Source: Deefgea tanakiae
GTDB taxonomy: Bacteria; Pseudomonadota; Gammaproteobacteria; Burkholderiales; Chitinibacteraceae
Assembly: GCF_019665765.1 (NCBI RefSeq)
Contig: NZ_CP081150.1
Coordinates: forward strand, 1,798,001 to 1,862,000
Direction: 5' to 3'
DNA length: 64,000 nucleotides
Shown: in pieces, positions 49,542 to 61,074 of the stretch
How positions within the stretch are numbered: position 1 is the stretch's first letter
Layout of the letters: every line of letters begins with the position of its first letter
Notes under the pieces: generated by a model
What the model was told of the DNA's origin: nothing
Database searches by the model: none
What the model saw: the letters and a program-made list of their open reading frames with translations, nothing else
Translations under genes and position numbers: made by a program

Positions 49542-50717
49542 CTATTCTACGCTGCTTGGCTTAGAATTTGCAGCCAAAAAAACGCAGAGTTCCGACTCTT
49601 TTGCCATGGCATCTCGATAGCCCAAGCGAATCAATTCTCGTAAGTACGCGCCACTAAACAATAAATAGCTAGCCACCACCGAACCTTGCCGCCGAAAAGC
49701 GCCCAAGCCGCCCAATAAAAAACGCATGCCCAGCGAAAAATCACGGCTAAAACCCAAGGTGAGGCGCTCCAAAGGCTGCGATGGTGAAATCATTAATACT
49801 TCAATTGGGCGTAACTCCAAACCTGATTGCTCCCGAATCGACTCAGGGATATGCGACAAAGTCCGATTAATCCGTGTCATCCGCTCCAAATCGGTATCGA
49901 GGCTATCAAGGAAAATACTATTCATTAATTGACCCGTCACTTGCGCTAGCGTTGGATAACTATTACTGCGCTGCCGAGCCGGCACTTCATCCGACTGCGG
50001 CGCAACCCCAATCACCAGCACGCGCTTCGCCCCCAAGTGAATGGCTGGGCTTAGCGGCGCAATCTGGCGCACCGAACCATCACCAAAATACTCACGATGA
50101 ATATGCTCTGCAGGGAATATCAAGGGTATTGCACTGGAAGCCATCAGGTGTGACAGGTTGAGCTCGGTACGTACACCGATTCGTTTGGCCCTCGCCCAAT
50201 CTTTTAATTCATCGGCAGCTTGAAAAAATGACACTGATTGGCCACTGGTATAGCCCAAGGCCGAAATTGACACGGCGCGTAGCGCACCATTATTAATATT
50301 CTGTTGAATCTGTGAGAAATCCATTCGCGCCGATAAAAATGCGCGCAACGGCTCATTATCCAAAAAAGCACGCGGGTTGTATTTACCCAAGCCCCCCAAC
50401 AGCAAAGCACTCAACCAATGCCCCGCGGCCCCAGCCAACCACGGCAAACTACCGCGATAAATGCTTTCTGGATGCAAGCCTTGCCACATCCGCGCCAACA
50501 TAAAGACGGCTTTACGAAATTCCCCCGCCCCCGCCGCCATGGCCGCCGCATTAATCGCCCCAGCGGAGGTACCGCAAATGATAGGAAAAGGATTGACTGC
50601 GTGTTGCGGCAATAAATGCGCGATGGCCAGTAAAACGCCCACTTGATAGGCGGCGCGAGCGCCGCCACCGGATAAAATCAACGCCGTATCTGGCGCGACA
50701 GAAAGTGCCTGTTTCAT
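49542..50717 (-). CDS. Patatin-like phospholipase
   Basis: The 391-residue protein carries a patatin domain (about 10-215): oxyanion-hole GGGARAAYQVG, nucleophile elbow GTSAGAINA and catalytic Asp in DGSVRQIAPL. The Ser-Asp dyad is complete. The C-terminal 180 residues are typical of the cytosolic RssA-like group. The start at 50717 follows AGGAGG; a TTG six codons earlier would overlap that site. Likely lipid acyl hydrolase; substrate unknown. Confidence 0.92.
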   Translation of the reverse strand: MKQALSVAPDTALILSGGGARAAYQVGVLLAIAHLLPQHAVNPFPIICGTSAGAINAAAMAAGAGEFRKAVFMLARMWQGLHPESIYRGSLPWLAGAAGHWLSALLLGGLGKYNPRAFLDNEPLRAFLSARMDFSQIQQNINNGALRAVSISALGYTSGQSVSFFQAADELKDWARAKRIGVRTELNLSHLMASSAIPLIFPAEHIHREYFGDGSVRQIAPLSPAIHLGAKRVLVIGVAPQSDEVPARQRSNSYPTLAQVTGQLMNSIFLDSLDTDLERMTRINRTLSHIPESIREQSGLELRPIEVLMISPSQPLERLTLGFSRDFSLGMRFLLGGLGAFRRQGSVVASYLLFSGAYLRELIRLGYRDAMAKESELCVFLAANSKPSSVE

Positions 50718-50817
50718 CACGACGACCTCCTGCAAAACGGAAATTGAGCTTACACGCTGTATGCTCTACTTCACGTTAGCCTGAGTTTTGCGATCTGCCC
50801 ATCATGCAGCGCAGCAA

Positions 50818-52311
50818 TTAGAGATCGGCCATTACGCAATTACGGCCGCTTGATTTAGCAGCGTACAATAATTGATCGGCACGCTGGAAAAACTCAACCT
50901 CTGTCTCGCCCTGCAACAGCTCCACCACACCCAAACTGATGGTAACTTGGTAGGAGTCCGGCAAAGAAAAATCAAAATGAGCCACCACCTTGCGAAGTCG
51001 TTCAGCCAATTCCAATGCCATAGCTTTGGAGCAATCGTCGAGCAAAATCACAAACTCCTCGCCTCCCCAACGCGCCACCGTATCACTAGAACGAGCAGTT
51101 TTTCGCAGCAAATTCGCCACTTGCCGCAAGACTTCATCACCCGCTGTGTGACCAAACTGATCATTGACCTGCTTAAAGAAATCAATATCAATCAAGATGC
51201 CCGACACGGAGCGCTGACGCCGTGTTAACTCACTGCGTTTTTGGGTCAACACGGCCTCAAATGCGTGCCGATTAAGTAAGCGAGTTAAGCCATCCGTTTT
51301 GGCCAAGGTTTCTAAATAACTTTGACTACGATTAATGCTATAAGTCGCAATAAACAGCACCAATAAAGTGACCAGCGCTGAAATCAGTAAATTAAATTGA
51401 AACATCGTTTGCACTGGGCGTAAATCGGCAGTTTCATTCTGCTCAACAATCAAATACCAACCCAACTCTGGAATGAAACGCGTATTCAGCAATACCAATT
51501 GCTCATTCAAGCTATAAGTCACCGCCATGGGCTCAGTTTGGTGATTGAGAATTTTGTGGGCGACTTCGCCGATTCCCTCTTGCTGCAAAATCGACGTTCT
51601 AGCCTGCTGATCATCTCCTGTCAGCATCACTTGACCCGCTTGATTAACAAAATAAATACGCCGCTGAAAACGCGCCTCATAATTTTGCAGTAAATGGCGC
51701 ATGGTATCGAGGGTAATGCCCACCCCAGTCACACCAATAAATTGACCTTCATAATCAAATATCTTGTAATTAATAAAAATCGTCATTTTGTCGCGATTGG
51801 CTAAATCAGGGTCGACATTGGTTTCAAACTCTTGCGGCATCTTAGCCACGCGAAAATACCAAGCGTCACGCGAATCGTCTTCTGCCACCGTTTTGAGAAT
51901 GCCATCGCTGTGGTAATAGCGCATCGTCTTGGCCGACACCAAAAAACTACTAAAAGTACCATTTTTGATTTTGACTTCTCGCAGAAATCGGGACAACTGT
52001 GTTGGATCTTGCTCCCCTGCCAGCAACCAATCACGCACAAAGGTATCGTGAGCCATTTGCGAAGAAATAAACACAGGACGCAGCATATCTTTCTGAATTT
52101 CAGAATAAATATTATCGCCAGTGAGTGGCAAAGCACTGCTAATCAAACCTTCACGCAATGCATCTCGCGAAACCACATAACTGGCAATACTGGTACTTAA
52201 AAAACCACCGATCAATAAGATCGCCACTAGCAGTAATAAACGTATTCGCTTGGGAATTCTAGGCACAACAAGTCCTCTGACTCTGGGGAAAATAAGATTG
52301 AAGAAACTCAC
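50818..52311 (-). CDS. Membrane diguanylate cyclase with dCACHE-like sensor
   Basis: The 497-residue protein has membrane helices at about 24-46 and 305-325 flanking a periplasmic double-CACHE-like sensor (WYFRVAKMPQEFETN, VTGVGITLDTMRHLLQ). The cytoplasmic GGDEF domain (335-497) has the active-site GGEEF at 416-420 and an intact inhibitory I-site RSSD at 407-410. It should make cyclic-di-GMP in response to a small ligand and be product-inhibited. No EAL domain. Confidence 0.94.
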   Translation of the reverse strand: MSFFNLIFPRVRGLVVPRIPKRIRLLLLVAILLIGGFLSTSIASYVVSRDALREGLISSALPLTGDNIYSEIQKDMLRPVFISSQMAHDTFVRDWLLAGEQDPTQLSRFLREVKIKNGTFSSFLVSAKTMRYYHSDGILKTVAEDDSRDAWYFRVAKMPQEFETNVDPDLANRDKMTIFINYKIFDYEGQFIGVTGVGITLDTMRHLLQNYEARFQRRIYFVNQAGQVMLTGDDQQARTSILQQEGIGEVAHKILNHQTEPMAVTYSLNEQLVLLNTRFIPELGWYLIVEQNETADLRPVQTMFQFNLLISALVTLLVLFIATYSINRSQSYLETLAKTDGLTRLLNRHAFEAVLTQKRSELTRRQRSVSGILIDIDFFKQVNDQFGHTAGDEVLRQVANLLRKTARSSDTVARWGGEEFVILLDDCSKAMALELAERLRKVVAHFDFSLPDSYQVTISLGVVELLQGETEVEFFQRADQLLYAAKSSGRNCVMADL

Positions 52312-52368
52312 AAACTCGGGCTATAGCCCCAATTAAATTACTAAAACGGAAAGCAGAGCGACGAATAA

Positions 52369-53976
<1,608 letters not shown>

Positions 53977-53993
53977 TCTTGTTGAGTTTGGAT

Positions 53994-54025
53994 AAAAAAA
54001 CCGCTGCGAGTCAGCGGTTTTTTTT
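53994..54025. terminator. Terminator after guaB
   Basis: Seven A, CCGCTG (54001-54006), loop CGAGT, CAGCGG (54012-54017), eight T. Confidence 0.93.
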
Positions 54026-54107
54026 GGGTCTGGGTTTAAATAACTATGCTAGGTATATGGCTATAGCTATTACTTATTAATGTATACATTTAAATACCAT
54101 ATCAAAA

Positions 54108-54344
54108 TTAGCGTTTACCCTGCTGTGCAGGCGGTGAACCGGCGGTTTCGCCCGCCAAACGAGCCAGGGGAGGTCTTGCCCCTCCCCTGACAACCCCAGC
54201 GCGCCCGATCGCCACGAAACCCCGTCCGTCCGGCAATTGGCAAGGCGACGCGAAAACTCGCTGCGCGCTACCGTCGCGCAGCTCAAACAGTCGCGTCTTA
54301 AAACCTTGCCAATCCCCTCCCGAACGGCGCGGCTCCACGGGCAA
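54108..54344 (-). repeat. GC-rich repeat-like element with degenerate ORF
   Basis: A GC-rich island in AT-rich surroundings, holding a strong stem-loop (CAGGGGAGG with CCTCCCCTG). A 78-codon frame on the minus strand (GFKTRLFELRDGSAQRVFAS) recalls frames scattered in repeats of betaproteobacterial genomes. I treat it as a dispersed repeat rather than a gene; copy number cannot be checked here. Confidence 0.4.
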
Positions 54345-54454
54345 TCCGCTCTAATTAGCGCCAGAGTATCTTCACCAAAATCAATTTGTAATTAACTAGG
54401 TGTATTGCCAGATAACAATTGAATATAAAAGCGTACAAATCAATACACCAATGC

Positions 54455-54535
54455 CGTAGGGTGCCAATAAGCGTTAGCGCATTGCACCACATCGCCAAAA
54501 ACGGTGGAATGCGCTTCGCTTATTACCACCCTACG
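54455..54535. repeat. MITE-like inverted repeat (81 bp)
   Basis: CGTAGGGTG-N2-AATAAGCG at the left is mirrored by GCTTATT-N2-CACCCTACG at the right, with inner arms AGCGCATT and AATGCGCT. This resembles the short CGTAGGGTG-type palindromic elements scattered in many proteobacteria. Confidence 0.75.
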
Positions 54536-54678
54536 ATGGCGACTTACGAGTTAATTAGTTGCAGTGGCAATCGTAGATAATTTCTAATGAAGTTTATACA
54601 AAGCACAAGACTCCGCAACGCAAACCTTGAACCAATCAGCGTACGAAAAATAAAGATTTGCACCCTACTCACTAATTC

Positions 54679-55572
54679 CTATAGGGCAAGGTCCGCCTTT
54701 CTTAAAAGCTCTGAGTGCACTTTCAACACAAGCTCACGATTTTCCGATGAAAGCGCACCATAACCAGCACTGGCTTTAATAAAATCTGGATTCTTTAATT
54801 TTGTTAAAATCGAACTATCTAAAACCCCGTCAACACACCACTTAAACCGCAGGTTCATTGACACTAGAACACCAAAGATTGAAAATATTCGCACAGATAG
54901 CTCAGGATAGTCAGCATAGAATTTAAGCGGGTGCATCACTTCAACCCAATCACTTGGTCTGTCATCTTTTGCTCTTAAAAAGAGCAAAAAAGCTACCAAT
55001 GTTAGAGCTTCCAATACAGACCAAGTGAAACTTGTCGGTTCAGTATTGATTGGCGCATTATCCTGAATTTCAGTGCTAGCCTTTTCCTGCTTTTCTTGCA
55101 GTTTGACAGACAAAGTTTCACTTTGAAATCTTACCATTGAAACATCACTAGCGATTCTATCTAAGCTATTGCGATGCTCTTCATTCATTGACTCAATTAG
55201 GCAATGAACCTTATCTGTTAAAACAAGAATAGAATCTACGCCAGAAAGGCTTGCTTCAAGTTTTTCCTGCTGCCTCTTACTAGAGTTAGCAACCCCACTT
55301 AACTTATCTATCTCAATTGCTAACCGCTCTGAAGATGATTGCGAACTAAAGCCTTGAAAAATCGTGTAAATGATGGCTAACACACCCAAAACAATAGAGA
55401 CTACTGTTCCTGCAAATGAAATCGCATCAAAAAGCCTTTTATCTTGAGAAAGAAGGACTGAATGAAAAAAGAAATCCCTAAAAAAATATAGAACACAGAT
55501 GAATAATAAAAAGCAAATTATGTTAAACATAATCCACTCACTTTTTGTTGAATTACTTTTTCGCCAAAACAT
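54679..55572 (-). CDS. Orphan membrane protein with coiled coil, unknown function
   Basis: The 297-residue protein starts at the ATG 55572 (GGAG at good spacing). Hydrophobic segments lie at about 15-35 and 50-72, and again near 185-200 and 230-245; between them residues 80-175 are polar and coiled-coil-like (LAIEIDKLSGVANSSKRQQE, LSVKLQEKQEKASTEIQ). No family is recognised. AT-rich codon use, isolation and flanking repeats suggest acquisition. Proteins with this shape occur in defence and stress loci, but no motif supports a specific role. Confidence 0.65.
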   Translation of the reverse strand: MFWRKSNSTKSEWIMFNIICFLLFICVLYFFRDFFFHSVLLSQDKRLFDAISFAGTVVSIVLGVLAIIYTIFQGFSSQSSSERLAIEIDKLSGVANSSKRQQEKLEASLSGVDSILVLTDKVHCLIESMNEEHRNSLDRIASDVSMVRFQSETLSVKLQEKQEKASTEIQDNAPINTEPTSFTWSVLEALTLVAFLLFLRAKDDRPSDWVEVMHPLKFYADYPELSVRIFSIFGVLVSMNLRFKWCVDGVLDSSILTKLKNPDFIKASAGYGALSSENRELVLKVHSELLRKADLAL

Positions 55573-55699
55573 ATAAACTCCATAACATAAACCCAATGCA
55601 TGCAACTTTAGCAAGCCGAAATCAGCATGTCAAAATTAAAAAGTAAGCTCAATAAAATTAAAATACAGCAAAATTTAACGCCGCTCCCTCATACAAAAT

Positions 55700-55805
55700 G
55701 ACCTAGGTCGGTTAAATACTCGCAACGATTCTAATCCTGTGATCAGCATCCAACTTCGGGCCAGGTCTTTAGCTAATTCGCCGTACATTAATGATGCATC
55801 TGATT
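55700..55805. repeat. Degenerate third copy of the 410-bp repeat start
   Basis: Segments such as TCTTTAGCTAATTCGCCGTAC and GATGCATCTGATTACA align with CCTTTGGCTAACTCGCCCTAC and AATGCATTTGATTGCA of the copies to the right, with many changes. Confidence 0.5.
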
Positions 55806-55841
55806 ACAAACAATAAATATCAAAGCCTAGCAGTGAATAAA

Positions 55842-56251
55842 TAGCCATGTAGGGCGGGTTAGTTTTATCAACCCGCGCTGATCGCAATTTGTGATTTCAG
55901 AATCTTGTGGCGGGTTACGCCTTTGGCTAACTCGCCCTACAGCTTTAATGCATTTGATTGCAGCCATTGATCTACAATGCTCAGCGAGTAATACATCGAA
56001 TTAAAGCCAAATCTCGTTGAGCTGCGCGAGCTCCCTTGTGTCAAGCCGAGCGAGGAACAAGCGGGGCGGGGTTTTTGGGGTCAATGTTTGAGGCCGCAGG
56101 CCGAGTTTTGACCACAACCGCCTCGATTGTCCGCAGTGAGGGCATCCCGCGTAGCGGGACGCAGATACAGGGTCGCCTTCTTTTGCTTACTTTTCTTGGC
56201 GAAGCAAGAAAAGTAAGTGCCGCGCGGCATTAGCACTGAAAGCAGCTGATC
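55842..56251. repeat. Tandem repeat unit 1 (410 bp)
   Basis: Starts TAGCCATGTAGGGCGGGTT, whose first 95 bp form a GTAGGGCGGGTTA...TAACTCGCCCTAC inverted repeat, followed by about 300 bp also found in unit 2, including a GC-rich section (GGCGGGGTTTTTGGGGTCAA). Confidence 0.85.
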
Positions 56252-56655
56252 TAGCCATGTAGGCCGGGTTGGTTTTATCAACCCGCGCTGATCGCAACTT
56301 GTGATTTCGGAATCTTGTGGCGGGTTACGCCTTTGGCTAACCTGCCCTACAGCTTTTATGTATTTGATTGCAGGCCTTGATCTACAATGCTCAGCGAGTA
56401 ATACATCGCCTTAAAGCCAAATCTCGTTGAGCTGCGCGAGATCCCTTGTATCAAGCCGAGCGAGGAACAAGCGGGGCGGGGTTTTTGGGGTCAATGTTTG
56501 AGGCCGCAGGCCGAGTTTTGACCACAACCGCCTCGATTGTCCGCAGCGAGGGCATCCCGCGCAGCGGGACGCAGATACCAGGGTCGCCTTTCTTTGGCCC
56601 ACCTTTCTTTGGCGAAGCAAAGATAAGGTGGGTGCCGCGCGGCATTAGCGCGACT
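56252..56655. repeat. Tandem repeat unit 2 (about 404 bp)
   Basis: Restarts at TAGCCATGTAGGCCGGGTT exactly 410 bp after unit 1 and matches it to GCCGCGCGGCATTAGC. Differences are scattered single bases and a small insertion near 56590-56630 (TTTGGCCCACC). Confidence 0.85.
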
Positions 56656-56772
56656 CAGCTCATTAAAATCACTAGAAATTCAGTCTAAAGCTAAAACCAA
56701 AAAGAATATTACACAGCGTATATCACCACAACCATTACCCAAAAATGGCTACATCAATATACCCAACATAAC

Positions 56773-56800
56773 AAAAAAGGCGACCTCAGTCGCCTTTTTT
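56773..56800. terminator. Terminator after aspS
   Basis: Six A, GGCGAC (56779-56784), loop CTCA, GTCGCC (56789-56794), six T. Confidence 0.93.
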
Positions 56801-56821
56801 CACATCAAAACTAATCAGCAA

Positions 56822-58627
56822 TTACGCCAAATTAACCTGCGGTGCATTACGCAATTTGATATGCAATTCACGCAATTGCTTCTCGTCCACTTCGTTCGGT
56901 GCATTGGTCAACAAGCACTGTGCGCGTTGAGTTTTCGGGAATGCGATCACATCGCGGATTGATTCTGCGCCTGTCATCAACGTGACCAAACGATCCAAAC
57001 CAAACGCTAAGCCGCCATGCGGAGGTGCGCCGAATTGTAGATTGTCGAGCAAGAAACCGAATTTGTTTTGTGCTTCTTCTTCGCCAATGCCCAGAGCTTC
57101 AAATACCGTCGATTGCATATCAGCACGATGGATACGGACTGAACCGCCGCCCATTTCCCAACCGTTGAGAACCATATCGTAAGCACGCGCTTTACATTTG
57201 CCTGGATCGGTTTTCAAAAACTCGATGTGCTCGACTTTCGGGCTAGTGAACGGATGGTGGCAAGCGTTCCAGCGGCCTGCGTCGTCGTCGCGTTCGAACA
57301 TTGGGAAGTCAACCACCCACAATGGTTTCCAGCCGCGTACAAAGTAACCGCCCGCTTCGCCTTTTTCGTGGCCGACTTTCAAGCGCAATGCGCCGATCGC
57401 TTCGTTGACGATTTTTTCTTTGTCTGCGCCAAAGAAAATCAAATCGCCGGTTGTTGCGCCCGTACGGGTAATGATTTCTTGCAAGCAAGCTTCGCTCAAG
57501 TTTTTCACGATTGGCGATTGCAGGCCAGAACCTTCACCGTTGCTCAGATTCGTTACATCGTTAACTTTGATGTACGCCAAGCCTTTCGCGCCGTAGATCG
57601 CCACGAACTTGGTGTAGTCATCAATTTCTTTACGACTGATACTCGCGCCACCTGGAATACGCAAACCGACTACGCGGCCGTTTTCCATATCGGCTGCGCC
57701 ACGGAAGACTTTGAATTCTTCGGTTTTCATCAAGTCAGTCAGTTCAGTGAACTGCAACGACACGCGCAAATCAGGCTTGTCTGAGCCGTACAAACGCATT
57801 GCGTCGTCATACGCCATACGTGGGAATTCGCCGAGTTCAACGTTGATGGCTTCTTTGAATACGTGCTGCGCCATCGCTTCGGTGATGCTCATGATTTCGT
57901 CTTCGTTCAAGAACGAAGTCTCGATATCAATCTGTGTAAATTCTGGCTGACGATCAGCGCGCAAATCTTCATCGCGGAAGCATTTTACGATTTGGTAGTA
58001 GCGATCAAAACCTGCGACCATCAACAATTGTTTGAACAGCTGTGGCGATTGCGGCAAGGCAAAGAATTGACCATCGTGAACGCGACTTGGCACCAAATAA
58101 TCGCGCGCACCTTCTGGCGTAGAGCGCGTCAACATCGGTGTTTCGATGTCGATAAAGCCCAAACCATCAAGGTAGTTACGGATCAACATCGCCACACGGT
58201 AACGCAAACGCATGTTTTTTTGCATCACAGGGCGACGCAAATCGATGACGCGGTTGGTCAAACGCACGTTTTCAGAGAGATTTTCATCATCGATCTGGAA
58301 CGGTGGCGTTGCCGCTTGATTCAGAACTGTAATGCCTTTAGCCAAGATTTCGATTTGACCTGAAACCATTTTGCTATTGGTGGTGCCTTCTGGACGCGCA
58401 CGAACTAGACCGGTGATTTCCAATACGTATTCATTGCGGCTCGCATCGGCAGTTGCGAAAGCTTCTGGGGTATCTGGATCAAATACCACTTGCACCAAAC
58501 CTTCACGGTCGCGCAAGTCGATAAAAATCACGCCACCATGGTCACGGCGACGGTGCGCCCAACCTTGAATGGTGACAGTTTGACCAAGGTAACGGCTATC
58601 AATCAGCCCGCAATAATCAGTACGCAT
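56822..58627 (-). CDS. aspS: Aspartyl-tRNA synthetase
   Basis: The 601-residue bacterial-type AspRS has an N-terminal OB fold (1-105, [20 protein letters not shown]), class II motif 2 [20 protein letters not shown], a GAD insertion domain (about 285-420) and motif 3 [20 protein letters not shown]. The ATG at 58627 is chosen; the preceding TTG codon is unlikely. Whether it is discriminating depends on the presence of gatCAB elsewhere. Confidence 0.98.
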   Translation of the reverse strand: MRTDYCGLIDSRYLGQTVTIQGWAHRRRDHGGVIFIDLRDREGLVQVVFDPDTPEAFATADASRNEYVLEITGLVRARPEGTTNSKMVSGQIEILAKGITVLNQAATPPFQIDDENLSENVRLTNRVIDLRRPVMQKNMRLRYRVAMLIRNYLDGLGFIDIETPMLTRSTPEGARDYLVPSRVHDGQFFALPQSPQLFKQLLMVAGFDRYYQIVKCFRDEDLRADRQPEFTQIDIETSFLNEDEIMSITEAMAQHVFKEAINVELGEFPRMAYDDAMRLYGSDKPDLRVSLQFTELTDLMKTEEFKVFRGAADMENGRVVGLRIPGGASISRKEIDDYTKFVAIYGAKGLAYIKVNDVTNLSNGEGSGLQSPIVKNLSEACLQEIITRTGATTGDLIFFGADKEKIVNEAIGALRLKVGHEKGEAGGYFVRGWKPLWVVDFPMFERDDDAGRWNACHHPFTSPKVEHIEFLKTDPGKCKARAYDMVLNGWEMGGGSVRIHRADMQSTVFEALGIGEEEAQNKFGFLLDNLQFGAPPHGGLAFGLDRLVTLMTGAESIRDVIAFPKTQRAQCLLTNAPNEVDEKQLRELHIKLRNAPQVNLA

Positions 58628-58715
58628 CAAAAACTTCCTTAAAATAAAAAGCTAAACATTTACGGGCTTTCATGCCCATCTGCGGCAGCACCGCTTTGAA
58701 TTTAATGGCTAATCA

Positions 58716-58796
58716 GCAAAAATTTTTGCATCCTTGTCTCGCCATGCCGTAGGTTTTGTACACCCAGCCGCTTCGACCTTTGCGATAAAATTTTGC
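58716..58796. repeat. Dispersed 81-86-bp intergenic repeat, copy C (inverted)
   Basis: Read on the minus strand it runs GCAAAATTTTATCGCAAAGG...GTGTACAAAACCTACGGC...GATGCAAAAATTTTTGC, matching copy B closely. Lies between the DUF502 stop and the aspS start. Confidence 0.65.
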
Positions 58797-58801
58797 ACCA
58801 A

Positions 58802-59494
58802 CTACTTGTTAACTACGCCGGGCAAAGCCTGCGCATCAGGGTAGCTAATGTCTTTACTGAGTGGCATCACCACACCGAGCGAAATGACATACTTCAGCGC
58901 CTCATCGACCGACATATCGAGTTCTTTTACATCTGCGGTTTTGGCCATAAACAAAAAACCCGACGTTGGGTTAGGTGTGGTCGGTACAAATACCGAAATC
59001 AATTCACCGCCCAATTTTTCACTAATTTCGCCGCTAGGCACACCGGTCACAAAACCGACCGCCCACGTGCCTTGATGGGGAAATTGTACCAACACCGCTT
59101 TGCGAAATGCATTACCTGAGTCGGAAAATAAAGTATCTGAAACCTGTTTCACGCTCATATAAATTGAGCGAACAATAGGAATCCGTTTCACTATCGAGCC
59201 GCCCACTTGCAACAAGCGACGACCCAAGATATTGGTACCAACAATCCCGGTAATCAACAGCACCAGCGCCGTCAAAATCACCCCAAAGCCGGGGATATTG
59301 TGCATGCCAGTAAACTGCGGAAATAACTTAGCTAAGCTTTGTAAAATCCAATAATCAGGGCGAATTTGATTCGGTACATACGTCCCCAGTTGGTCCATCG
59401 TGCCGATGAGTAAATTCAAAACCCATAAGGTGATGACCAAAGGGATCCAAATTAACAAACCAGTAAATAGATAGCGCTTGAGCGGAGAAGTCAC
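58802..59494 (-). CDS. DUF502-family membrane protein
   Basis: The 230-residue protein has two N-terminal membrane helices (about 9-30 and 65-88) and the DUF502 patterns YLFTGLLIWIPLVITLWVLN, RIPIVRSIYMSVKQVSDTL and FPHQGTWAVGFVTG. Function unknown; usually found beside aspS in Betaproteobacteria, as here. Confidence 0.92.
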   Translation of the reverse strand: MTSPLKRYLFTGLLIWIPLVITLWVLNLLIGTMDQLGTYVPNQIRPDYWILQSLAKLFPQFTGMHNIPGFGVILTALVLLITGIVGTNILGRRLLQVGGSIVKRIPIVRSIYMSVKQVSDTLFSDSGNAFRKAVLVQFPHQGTWAVGFVTGVPSGEISEKLGGELISVFVPTTPNPTSGFLFMAKTADVKELDMSVDEALKYVISLGVVMPLSKDISYPDAQALPGVVNK

Positions 59495-59518
59495 ATTTTA
59501 CCTAATCAAGAAATAAAA

Positions 59519-59725
59519 CTACTCGGAACTGGCGGCCGTTTTGCCGCCTTTAAAATCAGTTTGATACCAGCCTGAGCCTTTAAGCTGAAAACCAGCGGCC
59601 GTTACGCACTTTTCATATTTTGGCGCATTGCAAGCAGGGCAAACCGTAAGGGCATCGGCCGACATTTTTTGTAAATGTTCATCTTGGTGGCCGCATTCGG
59701 CACAGCGATAAGCATAAATTGGCAT
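59519..59725 (-). CDS. FmdB-family zinc-ribbon protein
   Basis: The 68-residue protein starts PIYAYRCAECGHQDEHLQKM. The two CxxC knuckles (CAEC, CPAC) make a zinc ribbon, as in the FmdB/CxxC_CxxC_SSSS family. The start at 59725 is fixed by this N-terminus. Follows the order aspS-DUF502-FmdB common in the group, transcribed in the opposite sequence (FmdB first). Confidence 0.93.
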   Translation of the reverse strand: MPIYAYRCAECGHQDEHLQKMSADALTVCPACNAPKYEKCVTAAGFQLKGSGWYQTDFKGGKTAASSE

Positions 59726-59833
59726 AACTGAATCTTCACACGCAACGACAAAGCGTTGGATTATACCTTGTTCACACGCCAAGGTCGAAATCGTCCGTCC
59801 AATCATCATGCCCAAGCAGAAAATTACGCGCAA

Positions 59834-60022
59834 TTATTCCGCTTGATCGAGTAACTCACCACCCCAACCCCAATCTTGTAACGGCGACTCGTCAATGGTG
59901 ACGATGACATACTCAGCGGGTTTATTAGCCACTCGCACCATGGTGGCGGTAAATTCAGCGACGATTTGCTGCTTTTGTTCGCGGCTTAATTCGCCTGCTA
60001 CGCGTAAATTAATATAGGGCAT
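59834..60022 (-). CDS. 4-oxalocrotonate tautomerase family protein
   Basis: The 62-residue protein begins MPYINLRVAGELSREQKQQI; after loss of Met the N-terminal proline is the catalytic base. Arg near residue 11 is replaced by Gly-Glu-Leu-Ser surroundings, so the natural substrate is uncertain. A GTG one codon upstream is rejected because it would bury the proline. Confidence 0.88.
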   Translation of the reverse strand: MPYINLRVAGELSREQKQQIVAEFTATMVRVANKPAEYVIVTIDESPLQDWGWGGELLDQAE

Positions 60023-60105
60023 CACAATTCCTTACAAAGTTTTCACACTAACGTAACACAAAAACACTATGCTGCGAGGCATCCGCAATACTCCGGAATA
60101 CCCTA

Positions 60106-61074
60106 ATGTCTCTTCGTCCCTTCCTAGCCGCCCTCTGCCTAATTGCTTTACCTAGCTATGCAGACATTACCGTAGGTTTATTAACGACGCGTGCCGATGA
60201 GCAAACCCTTGAAGACTGGCAGCCAGTACTCAATGATCTTTCTGCCGCGATTGGTCAACCCGTAAAAGGCTGGGTCAGCAGTGATCGCGACGCGATGCTC
60301 AAAAAAATCCAAAACAACGAAATTCAAGTGGCTCGGCTCGATAATAAACTCGCACTCGATGCGGTTGAAAGCGGTAAAAGCGATGTGTTTGCCAGTTTAA
60401 TTCAAAGTGGCAACCTTAAAACCTATCGCAGCGTGATCCTCGTACCAAAAACGAGCCCAATACAAAATGCCGAACAGCTATTAGATAAGCCAAAACAACT
60501 ACGCTACGCCTCGGGTAAAACCTCAAGCACCGCTGACTTTTATATCCCACAGTACCATCTGTTTATGAAAAGAAATATTTTGCCGGAACAATATTTCAAA
60601 CAGATCATTGTCGGCACGGCCGAGCAATCTTTTGTCGCACTAGCTAAAAAACAAGTCGATGTGGCGGTGAGCAATACTTTTGACTTAGAGCAGCTCAAAG
60701 AAAAATACCCTCGCGATTTTGCGCAAATGAAAATAGTTTGGCAATCGCCTGATTTCACCTTTGACCCACTAGTGATGCGCCGCGACTTGCCTGCCAATGT
60801 TAAAAGCAAAATCAGTCAGTTTTTCCTCGACTACGGCCGCACAGGCAACAATACCGCGTTAGCAAGACAACGTTTGTATTACGCTGACCAATTGGCTGGT
60901 TTTTCACCCGCCGACAATCGTAGCCTGCGCCAAGTCACCGATTTACAGCTATTTCACGATTTGTTCCGGCTGACTTTCAACACCAAGCTCGACCCCAAAC
61001 TCAAATCCGAGCAAGAAAAAGCTTACTACGGTCGCTACAATCAATTGGTCACTGTTCTGGGGGGCGCGAAGTAA
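60106..61074 (+). CDS. PhnD-like phosphate/phosphonate-type binding protein
   Basis: The 322-residue exported protein has signal peptide SLRPFLAALCLIALPSYA and a PhnD/TauT-like fold (ITVGLLTTRADEQTLEDWQP, YASGKTSSTADFYIPQYHLF, VALAKKQVDVAVSNTFDLEQ). No permease or ATPase gene is adjacent, so it may serve a distant transporter or act as a sensor. Ligand unassigned. Confidence 0.85.
   Translation: MSLRPFLAALCLIALPSYADITVGLLTTRADEQTLEDWQPVLNDLSAAIGQPVKGWVSSDRDAMLKKIQNNEIQVARLDNKLALDAVESGKSDVFASLIQSGNLKTYRSVILVPKTSPIQNAEQLLDKPKQLRYASGKTSSTADFYIPQYHLFMKRNILPEQYFKQIIVGTAEQSFVALAKKQVDVAVSNTFDLEQLKEKYPRDFAQMKIVWQSPDFTFDPLVMRRDLPANVKSKISQFFLDYGRTGNNTALARQRLYYADQLAGFSPADNRSLRQVTDLQLFHDLFRLTFNTKLDPKLKSEQEKAYYGRYNQLVTVLGGAK

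Larger units (their letters stand above)
54026..54678. other. Repeat-bearing intergenic region after guaB
   Basis: Contains a GC-rich element (54108-54344) and a MITE-like inverted repeat (54455-54535), with AT-rich sequence around them. No protein gene with support. Confidence 0.6.
55615..56821. other. Repeat-dominated intergenic region before aspS
   Basis: Holds a degenerate repeat copy (55700-55805), a 410-bp tandem duplication (55842-56655) and the aspS terminator (56773-56800). Small frames inside the duplication are identical in both copies and end in unlike ways, so I regard them as part of the repeat. Confidence 0.65.

Noticed and set aside
56036-56281. Small frames within the 410-bp repeats (both units)
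   Set aside because: They are copied with the repeat, differ at their ends and have no homologues I recognise; better explained as repeat sequence.
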